Positions 32,242-44,400 of a stretch of 64,000 nt of DNA are shown piece after piece. The position numbers were made by a program, and so were the translations under genes. Source of the stretch: Chaetomidium leptoderma (Eukaryota > Ascomycota > Sordariomycetes > Sordariales > Chaetomiaceae); contig MU856869.1 in the NCBI GenBank assembly GCA_033296705.1, forward strand, positions 62,001-126,000, written 5' to 3'. Within the stretch, counting starts at the first letter, position 1, and the number at the start of each line of letters is the position of its first letter. The notes under the pieces are model-generated. The model made no database searches and was not told the DNA's origin. It worked only from the letters and a program-made list of their open reading frames with translations.

Positions 32242-34228
32242 ATGCAGCCGCAGTACCGTGGATACGCACCGCAGCATGTGGCCCCGAGGGCAGCAGGAGG
32301 AGGCGGACAGCACGTCCCACAACGCCGAGGCGGCATCGGTACGTGAATCTCAATCATCTGGGCTTCGTCCGATTTTCCTCCAGACGACCCCGGCGCCCTG
32401 ACCCCGACGCGCTCCGCTTTTCCTTGCCCCCGGCCCCTCCCCTCCCGAACATCCGGCCCTTTGGACAAGGTGGAGCTCTGCACTGGCACTTCTCAAGCCA
32501 CGACAGAGTCTCCAGTCTCGGAACCCGGGACGCGCATCGTGAATCGCACACTGCAACGGCCTCGGCACCCATCCATCACCATCACAGACCCGCAGCCCCT
32601 AACATTGACCACCCGTCACAGGTCCCATGATGTCGGCCGGCCCTCACCACTCGGTGCCCATGACGCAGGCGCAGATCAACCAGCAGCATCACCAGCAGCA
32701 GCAGGCCAATCACCTGGCCAAGTTGAGGAGCCGCAAGCCGACCGACAAGAACCTGCCCGACGGCGTCGAGGAGGCATTGGCCGCAGACAGCGATGTCGGC
32801 GTCTCTTACAAGAAGCTGCGCGACCTAGAACGCCGCCTCGATGCCACCATGACGCGCAAGAGGTTGGACATTGTCGATTCGCTGAGCCGCAACACCAAGG
32901 TATGCGCCCCCATCATCAAACAAAAGACCGGAGGGGGGCGATAGCCACGGGCTGACATTTGGTGTGAATATAGCGGTACAAGACTTTGCGCATCTGGATC
33001 AGCAACACGGTCGAGGACCAATTCTGGCAGAACAACGGCCTCAACGTCGACTCATTTGACTTTACGAACAACCTCGAATCCTCGTACCGCGTCAAGATCG
33101 AGGGCCGACTGCTCGACGACGAGTACGAACTGGAAGCGGACGAGGAGGAGCGCAAGGCTGGCGAGACAGAGGCCGACGGCGGCGACGAGATGGAGACTGA
33201 CACAACCGCCGACAAGACCAAGCCGAAATCGGCGCCTGCCAAGCGGCCCCGGCTGTCGCACTTCTTCAAGGCCCTCACGGTGGACTTTGATCGCCAGAAG
33301 TCGGCGCGCCAGGGTGCCGACACCAGCGTCGAGTGGAAGAAGCCCGACAGGACACCGCAAGGGGCTGGCAACCTCCCTGCCATGGCCGACTTTGACGAGT
33401 TCACCTTTAAGCGCAACGGGGACGAGAACATGAACATCACCATCAACCTGTACCGGCACGAAGACCCCGAGCGCTTTGAGCTCAGCCCGGAGCTCGCCGA
33501 CGTGGTCGACATGCGCGAGGCGACGCGCCAGGAGGCCGTCATGGCGCTGTGGGAGTACATCAAGTTGATGAACCTACAAGAGGACGAAGAAAAGCGCAAC
33601 TTTCGCTGCGACGACCTCCTCCGAAGAGTTTGTTTCTTTCTTCTTGTTTTTCTTGCATCCCGTTCCTTCCACTAACCATAAACAACCCCAGGTAATCCCC
33701 CGCGAGACGGGCTACATCCCCCAGCTCAACGACTACCTAACCGCGCACCTGCGGGCCCTCCCGCCCATCAAACTCGCCTACACGATCCGCGTCGACGAGG
33801 ACTTCCACCGCGACCAGGCCCAGCCGCCGCAGCCAACCATCTACGACGTGCGCGTCGCCGTCGACGACCCGCTCCGCGCCAAGCTCCTCCCCTTCATCCA
33901 GAACCCGCAGTACGCGGCCATGCTCAAAGAGGTCGGCGCCCTCGACGAGCAGCTGGCCACGCTGGTGCAGGCCGTCGCGCACTCCCAGGCCAAGCACACT
34001 TTTTTGACCGCCATGGGCCAGGACCCCGTCGGGTTTGTCCGCGCCTGGCTGGGCTCGCAGAAGCGCGATCTCGAGGTCATCATGGGCGAGGCCACGCGCG
34101 GTGGTGGGGAGGATGCCGCCGGCGACGAGTGGCGGCGGGGTGGCAGGGAGGGGGTGTGGGGCACGGCGAATGCGAGGGAGAGTGTCAATTTCTTGTTGGC
34201 CAAGCAGGCCCCCCCGCAGGCGAGATAG
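32242..34228 (+). CDS. SWI/SNF (BAF60/Snf12-type) subunit with SWIB domain
   Basis: Four exons: 32242-32338, 32622-32899, 32974-33627, 33692-34228, giving 521 aa. Introns are 283, 74 and 64 nt; the first is unusually long for this window. Homologues (yeast Snf12/Rsc6, S. pombe Ssr3, human SMARCD) are core subunits of SWI/SNF-type chromatin remodellers in the nucleus. Visible family blocks: KLRDLERRLDATMTRKRLD, LRIWISNTVEDQFW, WTLKIEG-like YRVKIEGRLLDD, FFKALTVDFD, ITINLYRHEDPERFELSPELADVVD. The SWIB domain spans about residues 290-365 (EAVMALWEYIKLMNLQ, RCDDLLRR-VIPRETGYIPQLNDYL). An acidic insert lies near residue 155. Whether it serves SWI/SNF, RSC or both cannot be told from sequence. Confidence 0.92.
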
Positions 34229-34731
34229 ATGATGATAGCAGCGAAACTGGTGCTGGTGCTTTCGGGGTTTGCTATAAAAGGCGTTGCTGGGGATGGGGAG
34301 GGTGGGGGCTGGTTGGCGTTGTTGTTGATTTGTTTCTGAATACGATAGCAGGTAGTTATGTATGTATACTCTAACCAACCTTTGGCGGCAGATTTGGTAG
34401 ACCGTGATATCTCTCTCTCACCCATCCATACTCGTGCACCCATCCATCCTCGTGTGTGCTAGAAATCTTTGATACTCGTGTGTGCTAGAAATCTTTGATA
34501 CTCGTGTGTGCCAGAAATCTTTTGGAGAAATGCCATGTCTCAGTTGTGAGCAGAAGCGGTTATTATTGAAATCATCGAGTTTTCCATAGTAGATATATCT
34601 CTAAGGAAGGGTATCATCATCGCATAAGTGTCATATCCCATCCATCCATCATGTCCATAAAGTATCCACCCACCCACCCACCACTCCCCTATACCTATAC
34701 CAGGGTATTTGATGCATGTTGTTGTCGTCAT
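34229..34731. other. Intergenic: convergent 3' ends (SWIB gene / yen1)
   Basis: No gene. Holds a 26-bp tandem repeat (34449-34526) and a run of CCCA/CCAC repeats near 34640-34690. Confidence 0.6.
34449..34526 (+). repeat. 26-bp tandem repeat, three copies
   Basis: The unit starts CTCGTGTGTGCTAGAAATC. Copies 1 and 2 (34449-34474, 34475-34500) are identical; copy 3 (34501-34526) has a C for T change and a different end. It lies between two convergent genes. Confidence 0.9.
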
Positions 34732-37667
34732 TCAATCCTCCGCCGTCAAGTCCACAACTTGCAGATCGCTCAGCCGCCACGCCCTTCCCCTTCCCCTTGA
34801 CGACCCCTTCCCGCCTTTCAGCTCGGAGCCATTGCCATTGTGGGCAGCCAGCACTTGGTCAGCCTCGTCACGGTCGACTTCGACTTCGCTAAAGTAGCCG
34901 AGTCCGTTGAGGCTTGTCCGCGGGATGTAGAGCTTTGTTGTGGCCGATTTCGCGGCCACGGTTGTTGCTGCTGTGCTGGCTTTCGTGGAGGGGATAGTGG
35001 TGGCGTCGTCATTCGCTGTGTCTGAGCCGTCGTCGACAGTGGGTTGGTGGAGTTGTTGTCCAGGCTCGCCCTCACTTGGTGAGGCTGGAGAATCGGCGCA
35101 TCTCAGTGGTGGTGGTGTGCGACGCCGGATTGGTGGCGGTGAAGCGAAAGGGTCATCGTCACTGGCGTAATGGAAGCTGTCGTCTATGGGAGGGGTAGTT
35201 TTCCGCCGGAAAATGCTCGCCGCACATGCTGGGGGCGGCTTGAGCGATGGCAGGGGGAAGTCCTCGTCGTCTGACGACGGAATCTCGATCGGCTGTGTGT
35301 TGGAAACAGCAACGCCCTTTGTGTCAATCCGCGAAGCGCTGGCCTTCTTCACCACTCGGCCAAACTCCTTGATCGACTTTTGCGTTGTGGCGGGTTTTAT
35401 GGCGCCGTCTGGAACACTCTTGACCCTTTTAAACGGCCTCGCGTTCCTCGCCGGCGGTGTCATTGTAGTAGCGGCGCGCTTCTCTTCGGCTGACTCCTCC
35501 GAGACCGGGAACCGCTGCTTCCCGGGGCTTGGAGATGGACTGAATAGTGACGCTGGCGAGGGGACATTTTCCACTGCCGGACTCGGCCGTTTCGTCCTCG
35601 TTGGCGTCGTTTCGCTGTATCTCAGCATCGCGCTAGGGGCCGCAGGCGACGCAGGGACGACAGGGCTTGACGAGATAAGAATTGGCTCCCGGACAGAGCT
35701 GGGCTTGGGCTGAGCCTGGGAGGCGGAAGATGGAAAAGACTCGGTGGCCCTGGGACTAGCTTGTGAGTTTGCGAGCGTCCAGGGGTTGACGTCCGCTGGT
35801 GGCTTGCTGGCTGGGGGAGCCGGGGGAGCCGTGGGGGTCTTCTTGGGCTGCTTACTTCTACCCCTCGGAGCGGGCGGGTTGCACAGGCTGCTGCTAGCCC
35901 TCGGAGGTGATGAACCAAGTGCCGGAGCCAGTGGGTCTTTGGCTGTGTTATCAACCACCACGTTTTTGGTGACCTTGACAAACTTGTCCAGTGCGCCGAC
36001 CGGCATGTCCGTCTTTTTGGCTCTGGGCTTCCTGGTGGCCCTCGCAGCAACCCGTTGCTCTTTCTCCCGCTGCTTGGCTTCCCAGTCTTCTACAGCCAGG
36101 GGGACTCCCAGCTTTAAAACTGTCTCGGGGACCCAGTTTAGGTCTGGCTGTAGGGGATCAAATGGTTTCCTGGCGCTTGAGCTCTTGGGTTGCTCGTTGC
36201 CAAGTTCTTCAGCCGCTTCGTCGTCGAACTCATCGTCGCTGTTCAGTGCGATGCCGCTTCGACCAAACTCCTCGACCTCCTCTTCCGGTTCTTTACTAAG
36301 ATCCAGCTTAACGATGTTGGCCGGGATGAATGATATGCGGAGTTCGGGCGTAGCGTCGGTGCTAAAGTGCACCCTTCTACTTGAGATTGCCTTCACAAGT
36401 GCTGACTCCTGCCTCTGCTTAAGATCGAGATCGTCATGGTCCCTCTCCGAAGACACGTATCTCTCGAGGCACTGTTGAACCAAGAGACTCGGGGCCAAGA
36501 CGCGGATGAGCTTGATGGCGCCGCCCCGGAAGGCCCAGTCAAAGGTCTCGCGGGAAAACTCCCGCAACCCGACGACATCCACGGTGCTAGCGGGGGGGAA
36601 CGCGTCCCTCAGCCTGTCGACAGTGGCCTCCCGCGATACAACCGGATGGGTGTAGTATCTCAGAATCTCCATATTCGGAAAACTCTCCGGTATCGCCAAG
36701 GCCCTGTGTTTTGTCCGGAAGAAGCCGCCCTCATTCGTCCGCAGCTCGTGCAGCAGCCTCTCCTTCCACTCGACCAGACCGTCCCTGTCCGCCCTCTTAA
36801 TCCGGCACAGGTCCCGCCCGAATCCCGCCCGCGCCGCCTCGCAGGCGACCTTGACGCCGCACCCGGGCACACCCTCGGGCAGGTAATCGCCGCCACTCAT
36901 CAGGGCGACGAGCACCATGCCCTCCCTGTCCAGGCGGCAGGGGCCCGCAGCGACGGCACCGGCATCATACACCGAGACATGGGTCGGCGATTTGGAGCCC
37001 TTGGTCCCCTCGGCCGTCCAATTCCGCAGGGTCCGACGGCAGCCAAACATGATGGTGTCCACATCCTCGCTCAACACGGCGTCGACGACCCCCTGCTGCT
37101 CGAGCAGGGCGCATTCGGCCTCTGCCTCGCCGGGGGCGTCGTGCATGGCAAAGCCGAAAAGGCGGATCATACGTTTCGCCATGGCGGTGGCCACGACATC
37201 GCCGCGGCCGGAGGAGCGCTTGTTGCGCTTGAAGGCGGGCTTGTTGGGGCCGTCGAAAACGAAGATGGGGTGGATTGCGAGGCCGAGGAGGCGGACGAGG
37301 CGGTAGAAGAGGGTGCGGATTGCGGGGTTGGCGCCGCCTGACAACTAATGTCAGTATCAAGTGGGGGAAGCCAGATAGAAAAAGACGGAAGAGAAACGTA
37401 GTCACCCTTAGCTGCCTGGACTTGAAATTGCCATATTGAAAAGTCGACGGCGAGGCGGAGAGGGCGGCCGGTTTGTTCGAGTGTGTCGATGGCGAGCTTG
37501 CATAGAGAAACGCGGTCGCCGGGGCCAATTTCCTTGTATATTCTGCCGTGCCAATGGTAAGTAAGCCTGGGCCGTCTCGTCACTCTCGCTGCGACTTTGG
37601 GGTCACATGGAGTCGTAGAATGCGAACTGCGAACGGGCGCGGCCTTTACTTACCCTTTGATGCCCAT
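34732..37667 (-). CDS. Yen1/GEN1-type Holliday junction resolvase (XPG family)
   Basis: Three exons (complement): 37667-37654 (14 nt), 37542-37406, 37337-34732, 918 aa. Introns of 111 and 68 nt. Members are 5'-flap-type nucleases of the Rad2/XPG family that cut Holliday junctions symmetrically. The N-terminal XPG region starts MGIKGIYKEI with metal-ligand AVDFSIWQFQ and IFVFDGPNKPAFKRNKR. The XPG-I region has GEAEAECALLEQQGVVDAVLSEDVDTIMFG (about 117-140), written here as blocks GEAEAECALLEQ and LSEDVDTIMFG. The helix-hairpin-helix part includes LMSGGDYLPEGVPGCG (about 195). Its placement after the I region and the overall size fit GEN1/Yen1 rather than FEN1 or Rad2. The C-terminal half is long and disordered, Lys/Pro/Ser-rich, with many SP/TP sites; Yen1 is known to be cell-cycle regulated by Cdk phosphorylation there. 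Confidence 0.9.
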
Positions 37668-38734
37668 TGTGGCAGCGCTCGGTTTGCTGCTCCAAAAATC
37701 AAAAAGAAGAAGTCATCAAAGCCATGGTAAGAAAGAAACCGAGTAATCCAAAAAGGGTTCTTGTTTTGGGGTCGCAAACGGGGGGTCCGAAATCGAGATG
37801 GAGTCGCAGTTTGAACGTTGTTTCGCTTGTTGACGTTATTCCGCTTTTGGGAAGGCGAACAAATGTTAGAGCGTTGTCAGAGGAGCGGAGGGGTCAGGGT
37901 CTAGCTGCATGTGGTTTTGTGTATGCACGTAAGAGGGGGACCCTGCTGTGTGGTGAAATCACCAAGTCGCCTTGGCATGCTCGCGCGCGGGCACGCACCT
38001 TTTTTTTTTTGCAGGGTAAAATGGGGAGAAAATGAACTTGAAAATCTGGTTTTACCTACCCTAGCCGACAGCCATCGTGCGCGCACCGCGCATATACTTC
38101 AATATATATAACCAGCGCTGTAGAATATAAATTCAGTACCTGATTGACAATGCGAATAATACGCGTTGAGATATTGATGAATCTGTCTTATCCTACGTTT
38201 TTCCGACGTTTTTCGAATATATCTTGGCATTCCTTGGCATTTTTAGAAGAAAATTCTATCTTTTCACCCTAAATTCAAACATCAATATCTCAACGCGTAT
38301 CATCCGCATTGTCGATCAGGTATTAAATTCAGACTCTATAGCGTTGGTTATATACATTGAAGTATATGCGCGGTGCGCGCACGATGGTTGTCGGCTAGGG
38401 TAGGTGAATTCATTTTCCTGATTTCCAGGCTTTTCAGCCCATTTGGGCCGGAATGCACGAAAATGGGGGGTGCACCGCGCGCGTGCCAAGGCGACTTGGT
38501 GATTTCACCACACAGTGGGCCCTGCCGCGACAAGAGGCTCATTAAACGCGTTCCACTGTGCATGTGCATGAGTTTAACGTCGGTTTACGCCGTTGACTGT
38601 TTGGAAGATCGAATCTCACTCAACCCGAGAGAAATAATAAAATAAAATAATTCCCTCCCCGTACACCACAGCGATTGGCCGCCTCATCAATTCATGGCCT
38701 TCGAATAATAATTTTGTCCCCTCCAAGGCTCGAA
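37668..38734. other. Intergenic: divergent promoter region (yen1 / arp10) with foldback element
   Basis: No host gene. The middle 570 bp are a foldback element (37946-38515). It leaves about 278 bp before the yen1 ATG and 219 bp before the arp10 ATG for promoters. Confidence 0.7.
37946..38515. mobile_element. MITE-like foldback element with terminal inverted repeats
   Basis: The two ends are perfect 32-bp inverted repeats (37946-37977 and 38484-38515, beginning CTGTGTGGTGAAATCACC). Further in, 126-bp inner arms (38054-38179 and 38280-38405) are inverted copies with 12 mismatches, 11 of them transitions. A 100-bp A/T-rich loop separates the inner arms. Between outer and inner arms the two sides have diverged (76 bp left, 78 bp right). 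No transposase frame exists; the peptides encoded by the two arms are mere mirror translations. Flanking GGGACCCTG (left) and GGGCCCTG (right) might be a decayed target-site duplication of 8-9 bp, or an extension of the inverted repeat. It looks like a non-autonomous DNA transposon; the superfamily cannot be named. Confidence 0.78.
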
Positions 38735-40503
38735 ATGTCGGCGCCAGCGGGCTCAGGGCCGCTCCCGCACCGGTCGGTCGCTAACATCCGATCGCCGTCC
38801 GGGGCCGGCCATGGCCATCGTCACCAGAGTGGGCCGTCAACGCCGCTACGGCCCATCCCGTCCAACTTTGGGTCGCCATCCAGTCTCCGCGCCGACGAGG
38901 AGATGGTCATCATCGAGTTTGGCACCCGGAAGCTGCACGTCGGCTTTTCGGGCGATCCAGCCCCCCGGGGATGTGTTTGGTTCGGCCCGGACCAGCAGCG
39001 CCGAGCCGGGGATTTCAGGGAGTGGCAGGCCGACTACCGCTACGACTGGAAGAGTGCGGCCGCCGGCGGGCTGTGGGGAAAGGACCACGAGCTGTGGCAG
39101 TATGACGTGCGCGGTTTCGATCTCGGCCTGGTGGGTGACAAGCTCGAGCGGGCCTTGAGGGAGGCGTTTACAAAGTAGGCCGGACCCTTCCTTCTCTTCC
39201 CGGCCTTCTCGATGCTGATGCGTGTCATAGGTACTTGCTCATTGACTCTCGCCCACGCCGCATGGTCTGGATCCTCCCTTCGTCTCTGCCTATCCCGTTG
39301 CTCTCGGCAGCCCTGGACAGCATCTTCAGCCGGTTCCAGCCGCCCACCGTTTCGCTGCTCTCATCTCCACTCGCCTTGGCTGTCGGTGCCGGGGTGCGCT
39401 CAGCACTGGTTGTTGACCTTGGCTGGAGTGAAACGGTGGTCACGAGCGTCTATGAGTATCGCGAGGTCGACTCCAAGCGAAGCATTCGCGGCGGCAGGAT
39501 GCTGGTCGAGCAGACGCACAACCTCCTCGCGAAGCACCTCCCTGAAACCCAAAAGGGGTCCGGCGATAGCCAGGAACATATCCTCAGCTTCGAAGAGTGC
39601 AGCGACATTGCCACCCGCATGGCCTGGTGCAAGCCTCGCCATGTCTCTGGCCCCAATCCACCCTCTTCCGACACTCTGGCCACGGTTCAGGAGCAAGATG
39701 AGGTGGAATCCGGGGATCGCCCATCATCCAAGAGGATGGGCTCGGTTGCGATTCCACTCAAGTCGTCGCCATCACCAACGTCGCTGGAGCTTCCCTTTGA
39801 TGCCCTCGCAGAACCATGCGAGAACGCCTTCTTCGACTCCCAATATTCACCCGCCAGCTTCGATGACCACGAATTGCCTCTGCCTCTGCTAGTGTACCGC
39901 AGTCTCCTCCAGCTGCCGGTGGATGTCCGGTCACTCTGCATGTCGCGCATCATCTTCACTGGCGGCTGCTCCAATGTGCTTGGCTTGCGCGGGCGCATTT
40001 TGGACGAGCTATCTCAGCTTGTGCTAGAACGAGGCTGGGATCCAGTCCAGGGCAAGGGCGTGGAACAGCTACGGGCCAACTCCAAGCTGAAAAGGAGAGG
40101 CCCTCGCCAAGCGGGCAATGGCCCACCTGGCGCGGCCTCACAATCCGATGACGGCGATGAGCAAGACGGCGTGTGGCATGACGCAGCCAACACGGTGCCG
40201 GAGGCAGACCTCATTGAGGAGCAGTTGAAGAGGGGGACCGACCGGAGACCCCGCGTCGAGGGAGAGATGAGAGCCATCGAGTCACTGGGCGCCTGGAGCG
40301 GGGCGAGCTTGGTCACCCATCTCAAGGCGCCGGCCATCGCCACCATTGACCGCGAGGTTTGGTTGCTGCACGGTGCAGCTGGAGCGAGCAAGGCCGGCGA
40401 TGTCGATCACAAGACACAGAGGCAGAGTCTGGGGCCGGGTGGGTTGATGAGAGGCTCTGCTGCTGGGTCGGCTTGGACGCTGGGTGTGTGGGGGGCAAGC
40501 TAA
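38735..40503 (+). CDS. arp10: Actin-related protein Arp10 (dynactin pointed-end subunit)
   Basis: Two exons, 38735-39174 and 39231-40503, 570 aa; 56-nt intron, phase 2. Arp10 (RO-7 in Neurospora, Arp11 in animals) caps the pointed end of the Arp1 filament of dynactin and is needed for dynein-driven nuclear movement. The N-terminal ~45 residues are disordered. Actin-fold pieces follow: EEMVIIEFGTRKLHVGFSGDPAPRG (phosphate-1 like, given here by its GFSGD core), ALVVDLGWSETVVTSVYEYREV (phosphate-2 region), IRGGRMLVEQ, and the late block MSRIIFTGGCSNVLGLRGRILDEL. Insertions rich in Ser and charge are larger than in actin. The start at 38735 is the first sound ATG after the foldback element. Identity is well supported by the order of blocks and the degenerate actin motifs. 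Confidence 0.88.
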
Positions 40504-41448
40504 GCGGAGGATGCTTTATCATGGGTGAATGGAGGTCAGCGATGGTAGAGTCAGCGGTGCTATACCTTTGGTCCTCAATTTCACTTCTGGAAGTCTCTGG
40601 AAGTCTTTTAATTCCATGGCATGAGTGTGCGCATGATGAGTGGGTGATTTTGTTGTTGGCCGCTGCACTGGGCAAGTATGCTGCTTTGTTTACAAGCAAG
40701 CCCCTGAACTCTGACTCCCAGATTGGCGATTCACTAACAAAGCGTGCCTTACTAGGTGGATAACCGGTGGTCCAGGCGCACTTATCGACTTATCATTCTC
40801 AGACGTGCCTTCCATCCATTGCTCCAGTCCGCGTCTCTGCCCCTTTCTTTCCAGCAACGCGACCCTTCCCGTATTGTCCAACGCGGCCATCACGCGCACC
40901 TTCCAGGTTCCCAAGTCTTACCAGCCCTGTGACCCTTTCCTCTGCGCTGGTGACAAAGCAGGAGTAGTCCCCGGGCTGGATTCTTGATTCTTCCACTTAC
41001 ATCTGCCTCTCGCGGCCCTCTTCCGTCTTCTATTTCTCCCCAATCATCTCCCGTGGCATTTTGCATCATCCCTCTCTCTCTTGTTTTCTGCCCAGCTCTC
41101 TATCCAGAACCCCGCAACGCGACGCGTCTACACGACCCTTCGCTTTGCCAGACCCTCTTCCTGTCCTTTTGGCAATTTCTTTTGCTTTTTGGGCTCGATA
41201 ACCTCGTCTTGTTCTCCCCGACCACCCCAGGTGACTCGTATATCGTCGTCCACCGTCATCCCACCCCGACCGACCTCCAACCCGACATCCAACCCGACAT
41301 CGTCTCTCAGTGCCCAGTAAGTCATTTTCAAGCTTCCCTTCCACCCCCCGACCGATCTTCAAGACACATAAAATCACACTTCCCTTCACCGATCGGCCTG
41401 CATGCCACCATCTTGGAAAAATCTGTTGTTTCGATTTTCCACATCACA
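40504..41448. other. Intergenic: arp10 3' flank / promoter of the 41449 gene
   Basis: No gene called. The stretch from about 40990 to 41448 is strongly C/T-rich and resembles a long fungal 5' leader; the downstream frame stays open through part of it but lacks an in-frame ATG. Confidence 0.5.
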
Positions 41449-44400
41449 ATGAAGCAGCCTTCCTTTCGCAAGCGTGCTAAGCGCTTGCTTAAGCTTCTGA
41501 AAGACCTCCAGGAAGACGACTGCGCTGTCACCCCCCCTACCTTTGTTTCGATTAAACACCTCCTCCGGCTGCACAACCGCTGCAAGTTCATCGAGATCAA
41601 AATCGACTCGCTGGTAGCAAACAGCCCATATGAAGCCCGCCGCTCTCTATTACCGAAATTCATCTTGTCACAGCTTGAGGAGCAGAAACTGACAGACCGG
41701 TGCAGCGAAAGGGTTCCGGTGCCGCCCGTTGTCGCCTTTATCATCTGTCACCTGCCATCGGCTTTCAGTCACGACGGGTCACATCCCACTCTGTTCCGCT
41801 GGTACTATCCACCGCGCCATCGTACATACTACCTCTTCGCCTACATGAGCCGCAGCATGGCTCGGCGGACCTACACCCTCACCGAGCTGATGGGGCTTCG
41901 TGCCAATCAGGCCTCCGGTGAAATCACGGCCATGGCTGGAAACCCCGCTCTCGGTACGTCCTTTGCGCTTCCCTCCAGCCCTGCTGGTCTCTAGGCTAAC
42001 CGAGCTGCGCCAGCAGATATTGTTCGCCGCTCTGGAAGCGAGTCTTCCTCTGCTTCTGGTTCTAGTTCCAGACCATCGACCACCAGGCACAAGGACGACT
42101 CCTCGGTGGCCTCTGACGAACTCGTGTTCAAGGGTACTGTGAGCCGTCGCATGGGTCGCGAGTTGGCTCGAAAGGCTTCTCAAAACTCCATGCGTTTTCC
42201 CACCCGGGAGACCCGCGAGCCCGCCCGAGACCTTGTCCGAGACACTTCCCAAGAGGCACCCCTCGACCCTTCGCGTCCGATGGAGTGGAAGTACCGTGGT
42301 AGGAGCGACACGGAGGCTGCAACTGCAGAGCCGATTCCTGCACCCACCGGTGCCTCGGCCCAGCGAGACGAAGGTTTCCAGCGTTTCTACAAGGCTGTCG
42401 TCTCCCCGACTCATGTTCGCGTCACTGCTGGCGGTCGCATTGTCCCTAACACCCGCGGCCCGCCGTCGCCTACCATCAAGCGAACGAGCGATAGCTCAGT
42501 CATGGACAACCACAGCGCTCCCGACAAGACCGTGGTTAGCAAGCCGCCAGTCGCTCCAGTCGCTCCAGTCGGTCTCAGTCAGCCGGTTCCGGCTTTGCCC
42601 CAGCTCGTGACCGGATACCCTCCTGGGTTCCAGCCGATGCAGGCGCCGGTCTCTTTTGTGCCCATGACTCTGGGGACCCATTTCATGCATAGCACAAAGG
42701 CAGCGGACGACGACAAGCAGGGCAAGGTCAAGCCTTCACTGCCCGAGCCATTCTACTACAACGGTCAACTCATGTACGCGTTCCCGGGTCCTCTGGGCAA
42801 TTCGGTGGTCCCCGTTCACATGGTCGGCATCCCCCAGGGCGTGGCGCCGCATCCTCCTGCGCATTACATGGCCCCGCAGCCGACTCAGACCAGCTCAGCA
42901 GCCACGGGGTCGACATTCGCACCCTCTAACCGTAGTCTCTCTGGTATTCCACCAGTTGCCAACCACATTGTCCCAGCTAATGCCAACTTCAATGGGGCTG
43001 CAGCCGCACCGATCTCGTCCATCAAGCCCAGCGACATCACCAGGAAGCAGATCGCTTCGTTCAAGCAGAATCTCAAATACCACGACGATCAGCTGCAGTA
43101 TAATCGCCACCAGATTGATGAGAAGGAGATGGAGCAGAGAATCCAAGTCATCAAGGGCCACATCCAGAAGTTTGAGGCGACACTGAGGACTCAGCTCGAG
43201 TACGAGAGGGCGCATTGCAAGACCACCCAGGGGCAGGAGGATAAGAGACTATCCCAACCTGTCACGGCCGCTGAAGAAACTCTAGCCCCGTCCAAGCCGC
43301 CCGCACCGATGGCACCGATGTTACCGATGGCACCGCTTGTTTTCGACCACAGTGAAAAGAGGTTCGAAACAAGCGAAGCGAATCGGCGGATTCTTCTTGC
43401 CAGCTATGGGCTCAACACCAACATCGGCGAGGGCGGCAAGGCCATGTTCCGGAGTCCCACTAAGGCGACGTTCCCGGGCGTCAACGGCTTCCCGAATGCA
43501 GTGGGCCTACCTAGTGACGCCGCCCTGGCTCCTGTCTTCCAGCCTCGCGGTTATGCTTCGACCTGGACGGGCAGTAAGTATGCCAGGGAGATGAAGGCCT
43601 ATCAAGAGGCAGAGAAGAGACTCCTCGCAACCGAGTCCAAGAGTCTGGAACACATGCGCATGACCGAACAGCGGTCAGTGTCCCAGCCATTCGCCGTTCC
43701 CATGGCCCCAGCGGCGCAGACCAACGGCAACCCCAATGCCTTTAATCACCCGAGTCGTTCCAGTGGCAATACCGCCAAGCAGCAGTTCAATTTTGGCGTG
43801 CCGTACTTGCTCGGCACGCTTCCCAAGGGCGTTAATCCTCGCACCGCCAGGGACCAGGACTACGTGTACAAGCGCCCGCTGACTGAAGAGGAGCGCCGTG
43901 CGCGGTTCCTGTACTGGGGGAAGGCCCCCAAGTCTGCCGTCACGGGTCTACCCAAGTTTGATGGGAAGCACTTCTACCCACCCTCGCCGGTCAAGGAGCG
44001 TTCGGCTGAGCCTGTTCGGGAGTCTGGCTCCCGTACGACCGACTCGGACTGCGATCCGTTCCGCACCATGACTCCGACACTGCGTGCTGATTCCAAGGGC
44101 GTGTCGGCCAGCGAGGACAATTGCACCGTGGGCAGGTTGACTAGGTCCATCTCGTTCGAGACTCAGGTCAACAGCGGCTCGGAGGACTTCATCACGGGCG
44201 GCGCACCGCTCGAGTGCTGTGAGGATGGCGTGGATGCCAACGCTGTTGGTGCCGCCGAACGTCGCACGGACAATGCAGGGTACGATTCCGACAACGGCAA
44301 ATGCCATGGTTAGATGCTGACAAGGGAATGCAGTGCGAAGCTTTGGCAGGCGGTGCTGAAGAAGGCGCCGACCAGCAGCGCGCTGTCGCCGACCACGGCT

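Noticed and set aside
37911..38569. Two similar small ORFs in opposite orientation
   Set aside because: They are mirror translations of the inverted arms of the foldback element, not separate genes or a transposase.
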